This document shows, in pieces, positions 1 through 9,612 of a DNA stretch of 64,000 nt. The notes beneath the pieces were generated by a model that did no database searches, had not been told where the DNA came from, and worked only from the letters and a program-made list of their open reading frames with translations. The stretch is from assembly GCA_963920575.1 (NCBI GenBank), contig OY986965.1:25408988-25472987 (forward strand). The letters are read 5' to 3'. The stretch's first letter is position 1. Every line of letters starts with the position of its first letter. The DNA is from Narthecium ossifragum (taxonomy: Eukaryota; Streptophyta; Magnoliopsida; Dioscoreales; Nartheciaceae). A program made the position numbers and the translations under genes.

Positions 1-384
1 CCGGGGCTGCGTTTTGCAGGTGCAGGCGTCAGTTCTTCTTCTGTGGCCCCTACCGGGCAGTTGGTCGGCGGTGTGGCGGCGCCTGGTGGACTTTGAGAGG
101 TGGTGATCGTTTACTGCTTTTACCCTAGGTTAGTTAGTCTCCTACGGGAGAATGTTGTATTTGAATCTTCCCCTCTCCGAGAATTTGTATAATTAACACT
201 TGAGTTTTAAATCTGTGGTTCGAGGCTTCATCATAATATTATATCTTTAATTGAGGGTGCTTTTGGTGATTTGCTAGGGAGACCAATAGGTTAGAGGGAA
301 CCCTCGTCGTTCTTTTTCCGCGTTGGTTAGGTTCCGGTTCGCGTCGCCCGGCCCGGTTGGGCTTTCGCGGGTCGGGGCGCGACA
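1..384. mobile_element. Truncated LTR end (probable Ty3/gypsy)
   Basis: The segment ends at 384 with GGGTCGGGGCGCGACA, a typical plant LTR terminus ending in CA. Its reverse complement starts TGTCGCGCCCCGACCC, which closely resembles the start of the solo LTR at 421 (TGTCACGCCCTGACCC), so the two are related ends in opposite orientation. The other end lies outside the window. No coding sequence is visible. The family assignment rests only on terminal similarity. Confidence 0.45.
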
Positions 385-420
385 GGGGGTGCGTCGAAGG
401 TCATGCTCACATACACTCAT

Positions 421-3045
421 TGTCACGCCCTGACCCAGAAAACCCATCCGGGCCGGAACGTGAGGGTCCTAAATCTAATTCTAAAATCAAATGACGAGAG
501 CTTCCCCTGTGTTTCTCAATTTGAACACTGTACAGTTATAATCTCCACAATAAATTAAAACGATAAATCTAACAGTTCTAAAATTCAACAATAATATGAA
601 TCTGCAATCACAAATCTTACTATCTAGTACAGGTTCTGATACAATGCTTTCATCAACCCTCATTACAAAATTTAATACAGACTATCAAATCCTCAAAGAG
701 GGAAATTATACATATAATATAACTGCAAATATACAAATATTAACAAAGGGAAAACTCCAGGATCGTCAAGTGCTCCTCAAAATCCAAGTCCGCGATCACC
801 TCGAGAATAGCGCTCCAACACCCAGAAGATCACCTGAAAGGGAAAGGACTGCATCGACCTGCATCGCCGATGCAGCCCAGGTAGGAGTGAGCAACAAAGC
901 TTACTCCTACCTAATAATCCTCGAATGATATCAAACATGATCACTGATAACAATCACGTCCTAATCCTTGACTACCCCAAACCCCGGTCCTAGGGCTAGA
1001 TCCAGGCTACCCGAGAACCCCGGATCGACGATCGAAACCATCGTCTACCACCTAGCCTAATGCTTCTAATACAGTCAAATGCATGCAATGCTCACGCGCA
1101 CAGGAATACAGGAATAGTAGCCTGCAACAATATGCCAATACAACATACACGGGCTAGGCGAAGCATCAAGCTTACCGGAGGGTAAACATGCATAAAGCAG
1201 ATAAGGGTCTAAACTACAATAATACAATATTATAACGACGCCCACGGGCCGTTAACAAACAACTACACATTCAAACGAAATTCCGGCATTACAACGGCGT
1301 CCACAGCCGTCAACCACAATTTCTACAACGGGGATACAACCCCGGCCACACAAACAATAATCCAACACATCTGCAATATACAACATGCCACAATTACTAA
1401 TTAACACAACTAAGGCACACCTTCGGCCATTTAATCAGCTAAACATCCCAAGGGGCACAACTCCCTTGGTTCAACCACAAGCTAAGTATACATGTAAATA
1501 AGCATGACATGTAATTAATTGCTAATTAAACAAGGATGGTTTATAGTTAACTAAGCATGCCGGCATCAAACAATTAATCGTGTAAAAACTACCAATTAGA
1601 ACAGGCTAGCCATCGAGATCTCTAGGAATACCAATCACATGAATCCCGAAGAATCAAATACAATAATACGTCAAAAATCCACTAACAATCTAATTTCTGG
1701 ACTTCCACATTTAACCCTAGTTAGAGGCGATGAAATCTCATCAATTCGACGTCCAAACGACGTCGAATTGGAAATTAAACTTAGGCAAATGTAGATTAGC
1801 ATACTAAGAACATGCAGCCCAAGAATTGGATTAATCTAATGACTAATCTTCCCGGAATTTACTAATCAATTCACTAATTGCGATCTCGTCGCAGATCCGA
1901 AGAATAATCACCATAAAGCGTAGAAAACTCCGAAAATTACGAAATCAGCGGCAAATGAAAGATAGATTCGATGATCTACAACTTTCGTGTTGATGATCAG
2001 ACGAGATCATGCACGAATGAGCCACGATCTGAGCTTGAACGGCTCAGCCCGCAAAAAAACAGAACCTCAATAAAATCCGGAAAAAACCTTCCAAAAATCC
2101 GGATAAAACCCAAATCAAATCACATGGAAGTTAGATCACATGTTAAGCATGCTTAGAGGGACTAATTAACACATAGAAATCAATTAATCCAACAATCAAA
2201 CCTTACATCTAGCATATCCTAATGATATAGGTAGAAACCCTACCTTCACACGCTAATCCAAGCTTCATCCTCGCTAATCCGCCGTGATCCCACCGTCCAC
2301 TGTCGTCGCCGTCGTCTCCAGCTCGCCGGAGCACCGCCGGGGGCCTCCCACAGCCGCAGCCATCGTCGGGGAAGGAAGAGGGATGCCGCCGGAGAGAGAG
2401 GGGAGGAAGGAGGAGGAGGAGGGGACCTCGCCGCCGCCTCCAGGCCGCCGGCGAACCGCCGGAAGCCGTCCGACGCCTCCATCCACGTGCGACGGAAAGA
2501 TGGAGGAGAGGAGGGAGAAGCCGAAGGAGATCTGGGAAGAGGAGAGGAGAGGAGAGCTCGGGAGGACGTAGCCGGCGGTGATGGCGAAGGGGCTCCGGAG
2601 GAGGAAGAGGGGAGACGCCGGCGTCGTCGCGAGCGAAGGAGATGAGGGGGTCGAGTGCGGGGAAGCCAGGGAAGAGAGAGGGAAAGAAAAAAGAAAGAGA
2701 AGAAAAGAAAGAGAGAGGGGAAAGAGAGAGAAAATAAGTAGGAGAGAGAGAAGAGGGTTAAGCCACTTAAGTGGCTTAGCCGGTTTAGACGAGCCAACTG
2801 ATCGGACTGAATCCGATCAGGCTCCAAGTTGCGATCTACTCAATCACGTACATCAATCAAGGCTGTGTGTGCACTACGCGGGTGTGAAACCGACCGCCAA
2901 GGCGCAATTTACCAAATTGCCCTTGGGGTCCAAAAACAGCGATGCGATCAACCGATCGCAACCCAAGGCCAACCGGGCCAAAACCAACCAAGCCAAACCC
3001 TCGACCCAACGCGGTCGGACCGGATTAGAGCAGCGGGTCCTCACA
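421..3045. mobile_element. Solo LTR, 2625 bp, with perfect 5 bp TSD
   Basis: The element starts TGTCACGCCC at 421 and ends GGGTCCTCACA at 3045 (TG...CA). It is flanked on both sides by CTCAT (416-420 and 3046-3050), the 5 bp TSD expected of LTR-retrotransposon integration. There is no gag or pol inside, so this is a solo LTR left by LTR-LTR recombination, or less likely a small non-autonomous element. The 2250-2830 part is GC-rich and strongly purine-biased on the + strand. Long open frames there on both strands come from composition and are not called as genes. Transcriptional orientation is uncertain; the reverse complement (TGTGAGGACCC...GGCGTGACA) also looks like a plant gypsy LTR. Confidence 0.8.
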
Positions 3046-3050
3046 CTCAT

Positions 3051-3170
3051 AGGCGAGTGTTGCCAGCCAAAGGTGTCATATTCCAAGTATGTCACCAAGA
3101 AGGAACTCAGTCGGATTGCGAGATTGACAAAGCTGGACAAAGCAGTGGTCTAGGCGAAGGTTCTAACGGG
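3051..3170. other. Short retroelement-like flank between two repeats
   Basis: This is the sequence into which the solo LTR appears to have inserted. A + strand frame reads through 3089-3153 with a basic stretch (YVTKKELSRIARLTKLDKAV) that looks like a coding remnant of an older retroelement, but I do not recognise it. No gene is supported. Confidence 0.25.
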
Positions 3171-3530
3171 TAGGGGTGAGTATTCGGTAAATACCGAATC
3201 GAAATATCGAATTTTTTTCGTTACACTAATTTAAAAACCGAACCGAATCAAATTAGTGTATAAAACTGAACCGAATTAATTTGGTACACTAATTTAAAAA
3301 TCGAATTGAATTCATACAAAAACATAACCGAACCGAAAATAACTAAAATAATTCATAGTTTTTTTATCTACAATATAAAACCGAACCGAAATAATGTATA
3401 TAACCTTAAAAATTTTGATATTTACTGAATTTTAAAAATAAAAACCGAAACCGAACCAAGTACCGAATTTTTGACAAAAAAAACCAAACCAAACCGAATA
3501 TACCAAAAAACCGAACCCAATATACATCAA
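3171..3530. mobile_element. ACCGAA-rich hAT-like MITE remnant
   Basis: The left end TAGGGGTGAGTATTCGGT matches the common plant hAT-type terminus (TAGGGGTGAGCATTCGG). The body is full of AACCGAACCGAA blocks on an AT-rich background. The matching inverted right end is not found before about 3550, so the copy is truncated or badly decayed. No TSD can be paired. Confidence 0.45.
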
Positions 3531-3815
3531 GCGATGTTTTGGGCTAGCTCTAGGATCCAATTTTCCCCTTCCTGCAAAAATTTTCAGATTTCTTTTCGTA
3601 GCCCGTATGGCATGACTTGTAAAAAGAAAAAAAATCTAGAAATAAGTTGTCTGCAAACTACAATCCGGTTGACTATGAAATTGGGAATAATTTTTTTTTT
3701 TAAATCCACTTGTCTTTCGATTTGTCAATGGAGGGACACTTTTGTGTTTCTTTACAAAGCAGGCCAAATCCACAAATTCGGGACCAAAATACCCTTGACC
3801 AAATCTCTCTCATCA

Positions 3816-4035
3816 TTTAATGCCACCTGACACAAGTATGAGAAAGAGAAATGAGAAAATTCCTTACTTAGCATATGAATTCCTCACTTATGTGAGGAAT
3901 TCCTTACTTATCATTCCTTAGGATTTAATGCCAACTGACACAAGATTGAGAGAGAGAATGTAAAAAGTTCCTTCCTTAGCATATGAATTCATCACTTATA
4001 CAAAGAATTCATTATTTATCATTCATTATTTAGCC
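3816..4035. repeat. Subterminal tandem duplication, about 108 bp unit
   Basis: Two diverged copies start at about 3816 and 3924. Each runs from TTTAATGCCAMCTGACACAA through a GA stretch to TTAGCATATGAATTC and an AATTCNTTAYTTATCATTC block. The ATTCCTTACTTAT motif recurs at 4450-4600, further inside the MULE. Confidence 0.7.
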
Positions 4036-4249
4036 AATGAGTCTCCAGTGATCCCCACACATATAAACCCCGTCGCCGATCCTCGGCTCCCGTCCACAAG
4101 AACAGTCGGCGGGGTCAGATCCGGTCGGGCGAACCGGATCCGGTACGTCCTCAGGTGCCTTCATGGCGCCACTAGGGAGGGGGAGCCAGAGCCAGAGAGG
4201 AGGAGGGAAGAGAGACAAACAGAGGAGAAAGCGGGAGGGGAGGAGGCGA

Positions 4250-4460
4250 CATCGAAGAGAGAGAGAGAGAGAGAGAAAGATAGGACGAGGGAGGAGAGAG
4301 AGAGAGAAATAGAGAGAGCATGAGGAGAGAGAAAGATGGGTGGAGAGAGACAGTCGATGGAGAGAGAAGATCAGGTTGAGAGAGAGAGAGTCGATGGAGA
4401 GAGAAAGATGGGTGGAGAGAGAGAGAGTCGATGGAGAGAAAAGACCAGGTGGAGAATTCC
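4250..4460. repeat. GA-rich microsatellite with GTCGATGGAGAGAG units
   Basis: Imperfect (GA)n with repeated GATGGGTGGAGAGAGA and GTCGATGGAGAGA words. The same words recur at 4728-4765 and 6260-6370, and in complementary form at 6540-6900, so this MULE interior can fold into CT/GA hairpins. No coding capacity. Confidence 0.8.
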
Positions 4461-4811
4461 TTACTTCTGCGAGGAAAATTCCTTACTTATTTTTAAATCC
4501 ACTTCATAAGCTAAGTAAGGAATTCCTTACTTATGAAGGAATATTCCTCACTTCATAGGCTAAGAAAGTTTGTAATTCCTTACTTATAAATGTATATGTT
4601 TGTCGATCGATCATGTTTGTTTGTTAGCCGGTACCTATATAGCTTTTGTTGTCAAGCCAATAAATGCATGTCAGATCAATAAATGCATGTCAGGTCATGC
4701 TTGAATTGAAGACCATGTGGGGGAGAGAGAGAGTCAATGGAGAGAGAAAGATGGGTGGAGAGAAAGAGAGCAATTGTAAAAGGTAAATGAGAGAGAGCAA
4801 TTCATATGCTC

Positions 4812-5085
4812 AGTGGCAAAATGATAAATAAAGCCAAATGTCCAAATCCAATCAATGGCCGATCAATCGGCCAAATTCTCAGTCGGCCATATTCCGATCG
4901 GTCAAAAACCCATCGGCCATTATTTTAATAAGTCGTTAATGTGGTTCGACTATTTTGGTCATAGCTTTCTCATATGATGTCCAAATGAGTTGGTTTTTGG
5001 ACCGATGGAAAGAGAATTCGAAGACCTACAACTTTCATGTTGACGAGATCTTCCGAATCCATCGTTTAGTGTGTCAAACTGGCAG
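4812..5085. repeat. Dispersed repeat, inverted copy of 59500-59740
   Basis: The block runs from CCAAATGTCCAAATCC through several CGGCCGAT-type words to GAAGACCTACAACTTTCATG. Its reverse complement matches 59500-59740 in the same order (TAGGTCTTCGAATTMTCTTT, CGGTCCAAAAAYCAACTCAT, GACATCRTATGAGAAAGCTA, TTATTAAAATAAT). It is part of a retroelement-like family that is now inside the MULE. Confidence 0.75.
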
Positions 5086-5283
5086 TCAAAATACATAGTG
5101 GTAAAAGAGTAAATAATGACCCACTTTCTAAATGCCATCATCTAAAATGACCGATGACATTTTGGCCGATGATTTTCAGAATCCACGAGACGTCATCTCT
5201 CTTCTCTCTCTCCCCAACAGCTCTCTCTCTCTCTCTCTCTCTCTCCGTCGCTCCCTCGGATCTCGCCGTCGGATCGCGCCCTC

Positions 5284-5480
5284 GCCCGGTCACCCTCGCC
5301 CTCGCACCCCTCACCCCCCTCATCGCCCGGCCTCCCTCTCGCCCTCGACCTCGCCCTCGCCCGGTCGCCCTCGCCCTCGCCCGTCCTCCCTCGACCTTAC
5401 CCTCGCCCTCGCCCTCGCCCTCGCCCGTCCTCCCTCGACCTTACCCTCGCCCTCGAACTCACCCTCGCCCGGCCTCTCTC
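5284..5480. repeat. CCCTCG minisatellite with about 42 bp higher-order unit
   Basis: Tandem CCCTCGCC hexamer-type repeats. A higher-order unit containing CGTCCTCCCTCGACCTTA occurs twice (about 5382 and 5427). It is preceded by a (CT)n run at 5220-5246. All long frames here are Pro/Ser/Arg-rich products of the repeat. Confidence 0.8.
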
Positions 5481-5489
5481 AGTCTCTCT

Positions 5490-6040
5490 CCCCGACCTCG
5501 ACCTCTCCGACATCCTCAAGGTCGAGCTCGAGGCCTCCCACTTCGGCATCCTCCAGATCGTTGTTGAGCAGGGGCAGAGGATGACGGCCGGCACGAATCG
5601 GGAACTCGTGAGACTCCATCCACGGCAGCGAGGAGATGTCAGATGTCCACTTCGCCGACATACCCATTCTTGTCAAGATCGAACGCCCTCGAGGGGTGCT
5701 GTTTCGCTTCGCCCAAATCTCTCTGCAGCGATCAATTGTCCGCGAATGGGCGTTGTAGCTGACAGAGGTCCCGTCGGAGTGGCGCCGCTCCATTTTGTTT
5801 GCCGACGGAAGCTTGCATGTCGGCGAGGAGGGCGACGGGGATCTGTTCTGTTATGTTTTAGAGGAAAGCTTTGTTTCGTTTTTATTTTGCTTGTCTTCAC
5901 GAGAGGGTGTAGCTTCGAAGCTTTGAGATGTTTAATCCCACGCCACTCGGAGTCGACGCCCCCAGCCTTACTCAAAGGCGAGTGTGACCTTTCGAAGCTT
6001 AGAGATGGCTTATCCCATGCAATTCGGCGTAGAACGATGA
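5490..6040. other. Possible captured gene-derived segment inside the MULE
   Basis: This part of the element is not low-complexity, is GC-balanced and keeps short open stretches. For example, a + frame reads about 41 codons from 5636 (beginning SDVHFADIPILVKIE) to a stop at 5758. Two related stretches (about 5914-5950 and 5994-6032, CGAAGCTTWGAGATG) suggest an internal duplication. I do not recognise a protein family. Composition and context fit a Pack-MULE cargo, but that is inference. Confidence 0.3.
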
Positions 6041-6368
6041 ACAAATCCATTCGGTGGGTTCGAGCTAATTTTTTAATGACCAACTGGTTTCTCTCCCTCT
6101 CTCTCTCTCCAGCCGAGCTCTCCCTCCATCCACTCTCTTACTCTCTCTCTCACACCCTCTCTCTCTCTCCAGTCCTCTATTTTCCCACTCTCTCTCCATC
6201 CACTCTCACCCCCCCCCTCTCAAGCCAATCTCTCTCTCCATCCACGGGAGAGAGAAGACCAGGATGAGAGAGAGAAAGATGGGTGGAGAGAGAAGACCAC
6301 GTGGAGAGAGAGAGAGTCGATGGAGAAAGAAAGATGGGTGGAGAGAGAGAAGACCAGGTGGAGAGAGA

Positions 6369-6545
6369 GAATCCTTCAATTATAAGTGAGGAATCCTTCA
6401 ATTTTTAAGTGATGAATCCTTCAATTTTAACTGAGGAATCCTTCAATTTTAAATGATGAATCCTTAAATTTGTGACAAAGTGAGGAATCCTTAATTTTTA
6501 AGTGAGGACTTTTTCAATTTTTAAACGAGTAATCCTTAATCTTTC
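6369..6545. repeat. Tandem repeat, about 22-23 bp unit (GAATCCTTCAATTTT)
   Basis: At least six copies of GAATCCTTCAATTTTWARTGAK in a row, with starts near 6369, 6391, 6414, 6436, 6458 and 6486, followed by decayed units. It lies between two GA/CT tracts in the MULE. Confidence 0.8.
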
Positions 6546-7010
6546 TCTCTCTCTCCTCCCCAACTCCTCTCTCTCCATCGCCCCCTCTCTCCATCGATTC
6601 TCTCTCTCTCCACCTGGTCTTCTCTCTCCATCCATCTTTCTCTCTCTCTCTCCACCTAGTCTTCTCTCTCTATCTCTCTCTCCACATGGTCTTCTCTCTC
6701 CATCGACTCTCTCTCTCCACCCATCTCTCTCTCTCTCTCCACCTGGTATTCTCTCTCCATCTTTCTCTCTCTCTCTCCACCTATCTTTCTCTCTCCATCG
6801 TTCTCTCTCTCACCACCTGGTATTCTCTCTCCGTCGACTCTATCTCTCTCCACCCATCTTTCTCTCTCCATCGTTCTCTCTCTCTCTCTCAACCTAGTCT
6901 TCTCTCTCCCGTTCGCCTCCTCTCTCTCCTGCTTTCTCTCTCCCGTCGCCTCCTCTCTTGCTTTCTCTCTCCCCGACCTCTCTCTCTCCTGCTTTCTCTC
7001 TCCCCGACCT
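6540..7010. repeat. CT-rich imperfect microsatellite
   Basis: Nearly 470 bp of (CT)n with interspersed CCACCTGGT, CCATCGACT and CCACCCATC words. These are complementary to the GA-rich words at 4250-4460 and 6260-6370. The open frames on both strands are repeats of Ser/Leu or Arg/Glu and are not genes. Confidence 0.85.
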
Positions 7011-7039
7011 CGAGGAATCCTTATTAATGTATATGATGA

Positions 7040-7245
7040 TGCATTTAATGCATATGACATGGAGAGAGAGAGTGCAGGGTGGATAGAGAGATGGAGAGAG
7101 AGAGAGAGTGGGGCGAGAGTGGAGGGAGAGAGAGAGAGTGGATGGAGAGATGCATTTAATGCATATGACATGAAGAGAGAGAGAGTGCAGGATGGATAGA
7201 GAGATGGAGAGAGAGGGAGGGAGAGAGAGAGTGAATGGAGAAGCT
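7040..7245. repeat. GA-rich tandem duplication, 111 bp unit
   Basis: Two copies begin TGCATTTAATGCATATGACAT at 7040 and 7151. Each is followed by a GA tract containing GTGCAGGRTGGATAGAGAGA. The TGCATTTAATGCA start is itself palindromic. The duplication adjoins the right TIR of the MULE. Confidence 0.8.
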
Positions 7246-7597
7246 GGCATTAAATGATGAGAGAGAGATGGTAAGGGGTACTTTGGTCCTGAATTTATGA
7301 ATTTGGCATGTTTTGCAAAGAAACATGAAAGTGTCCCTCGATTGACAAATCAAAAGATAAGTGAATTTAGAAAGAAAATTTCTCGTGAGATTAGTCTTTC
7401 TTTGTTTTTATTATTATTATTTATCGTACTGTTCAGGGACAGTGCATCAAACAACTACAATAATCTTATTTATTCTTTAATCAGTTTTAATTTAATATAA
7501 TATTGCATCGCATGAGACAGCTAATTTCTCATTTTGCGTGATGCGACATCCCGACATGAGATAGTATTTGTGCGTTACTTTAGGTGGTGTCATTTAG

Positions 7598-7819
7598 GGA
7601 TTCGGGGGGCCTGACTTTGGCTTTGCTAAGTCAGGCCCTGCCATTATCATTTGCCCAATGAGGCGTGGACATGTGGATTCCACTATCCATCATTTCCTCT
7701 CTTCTTATCTGTTCTCTCTCAATATATATATATATAAAATGTAAAAAATATATATGATATGTATATTATGAGTATATATTTAATAAAAATTTTATGTGTT
7801 CTATGTATATATTTTTACC

Positions 7820-7854
<35 letters not shown>

Positions 7855-8725
7855 CACACGCGCGTACGCGAAAGGGGGTTTTAACAGGAAAGGCCACATA
7901 GATCTTTGAAGGGAGCTACATGAGATAAAGAGAAATATCTAATATCCCATTTACAAATGAGAGTACTCCCTTAACCGTTTGAGCGTAACGTATCCACCAT
8001 ACCATATCGTACCGAAGTGAAGCCTTTCTATAACATACATACATTGCTAAATACATATCCATAACATATACACACATATATATACAAATATATATAATGA
8101 ATATATATGTGTGTTCTTTATGAATATATGTTTATTATACACTATATATATTATATATTATATATATAATAAATACATATAATAACATACATACCATATG
8201 CATAAAACATATATACATAGAAGAACACACATAAGAAATTTATTAATTATATATTCATAACATACATATGATATATATATATACACATAATCTATATCAT
8301 TATTATATATTATATATATATGTTGTGAATATTTATATTTATTTTATATAAATATATATACATAATATGTATACATGTATATAATCAATTATATAAATAT
8401 ATTTGTTGAATATATATAGAAAGAAAAGTGAAAAGATTCCCATCCACTTGTCATGACTTGATTGGCCCAGCCTTTATGGCAGAGCCTGATATAGAAACTC
8501 TATATATATTAGACATTTCTCATAAGGTTAAGGGAGTACTCTCATTTGTAAATGGGATATTAAACATTTCTCTTTATCTCATGTAGCTCCCTTCAAAGAT
8601 CTATGTGGCATTTCCTGTTAAAACCCTCTTTCGCGTACGCGCGTGTGTGTATATATATATATATATACACATAAAATTTTTATTAAATATATACTCATAA
8701 TATACATATCATATATATTTTCTAC

Positions 8726-8784
<59 letters not shown>

Positions 8785-8894
8785 AGAGAGAGAAGAGAGA
8801 AAAAGAGAGGAAATGGTGGATAGTGGAATCCACATGTCCACGCCTCATTGGGCAAATGATAATGGCAGGGGGCTAAGTCAGGCCCCCCGAATCC
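7598..8894. mobile_element. Foldback/MULE-type element with perfect 9 bp TSD
   Basis: Both ends read GGATTCGGGGGGCCTGACTT inward. They are flanked by identical 9 bp copies of GTCATTTAG (7589-7597 and 8895-8903), the Mutator TSD length. The inverted arms are very long: about 7598-7985 pairs with about 8518-8894, including shared unique words such as TTTGCCCAATGAGGCGTGG, CGCGTACGCG and AGGGAGTACTCTC. The centre is AT-rich with (TA)n runs. There is no transposase. The near-complete hairpin structure and clean TSD indicate a fairly recent insertion mobilised by an outside transposase. Confidence 0.9.
8728..8781. repeat. (AT)n microsatellite in the foldback element
   Basis: About 54 bp of uninterrupted AT dinucleotides lie in the right arm. 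A related (TA)n run at 7826-7852 lies in the left half. Frames read across it give only Tyr/Ile repeats. Confidence 0.9.
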
Positions 8895-9114
8895 GTCATT
8901 TAGTCCTACTTAGCGTTGGCTGATTTTTACCACATATGATATATAGTTGCAATGTGCTTTATATGGCGTAACGCGGATGCCATGCTTGCTGTAATAAAAT
9001 ATAGTTCTTAGCCAGCTCGATGAAGCATAAACACGGACCTAAGTCAATGCATCCATGATAAGCATTTTTTTTGATTAATTATTATTATTATAGCCAACTC
9101 TATCTTATCTGTTA

Positions 9115-9609
9115 AGAGCATGTTTGGATTAAAAATATGATAAATTAGGTGGTGCGTGCCACCTGGCACGGCTAACTGCCCGCCCCCACTATCTCTGTTA
9201 TAACTTACGTCACATCAGCCATTATCCTTATTTTTTGTTTATTTAATTATAATTTTATACCACATATATGTCATGTGTGTATAAGTTTATGACTCAGATG
9301 ATGAGTCATAAAAGTAACTACCTTTGGATCTTATAAGGTAGATAAGTATGTATATTTAAAACTAATCTCCTGGCTTATGATTATAATGATGTATATTTAA
9401 AACTAACCTAGGGAAGATGATAAAAATATACAAAGTTAACTTAGGAAAATATACATGTAAATAAACTAATAGGAGGTAAACGGTTGTAACCGTTTTTGCT
9501 TCTTATAAGATTGATTTGTATAGCGGATAAAATAAAAGTTATATAAATATAAAAAATAATTACATAAGATATAGAAATGTTTGGATTTATCCTCAATCCA
9601 AACGAGTCT
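9115..9609. mobile_element. Probable Tourist-like MITE with TTA TSD
   Basis: The left end AGAGCATGTTTGGATT and the reverse complement of the right end (AGACTCGTTTGGATT) form a short imperfect TIR of the GTTTGGATT type. Each is flanked by TTA (9112-9114 and 9610-9612), the usual PIF/Harbinger TSD. The 495 bp interior is AT-rich and non-coding. TTA can match by chance, so confidence is moderate. Confidence 0.5.
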
Positions 9610-9612
9610 TTA

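Larger units (their letters stand above)
3683..7384. mobile_element. Non-autonomous Mutator-like element with long TIRs
   Basis: The left arm (about 3683-3825) and the reverse complement of the right arm (about 7245-7384) align over about 140 bp with scattered mismatches. Both read AAATYCACTTRTC, then GATTTGTCAATSGAGGGACAC, then CATCATTTAATGCCA going inward. Long TIRs and no transposase indicate a non-autonomous MULE. The 9 bp flanks (around 3675-3683 and 7385-7393) match only about 6 of 9, so the TSD is decayed or the ends are off by a base or two. The interior is a patchwork of GA/CT microsatellites, a CCCTCG minisatellite, a retroelement-derived block shared with 59.5 kb, and a possible captured segment at 5490-6040. 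Confidence 0.68.

Noticed and set aside
2246..3153. Long open frames on both strands in the GC-rich part of the first LTR
   Set aside because: They lie inside a TSD-bounded LTR, overlap one another on opposite strands and consist of purine or pyrimidine repeats, so they are compositional.
6502..7250. Ser/Leu-rich and Arg/Glu-rich open frames
   Set aside because: They are direct translations of CT/GA microsatellites in the MULE interior.
8618..8876. Tyr/Ile repeat frames
   Set aside because: They are read from (AT)n runs in the foldback element.
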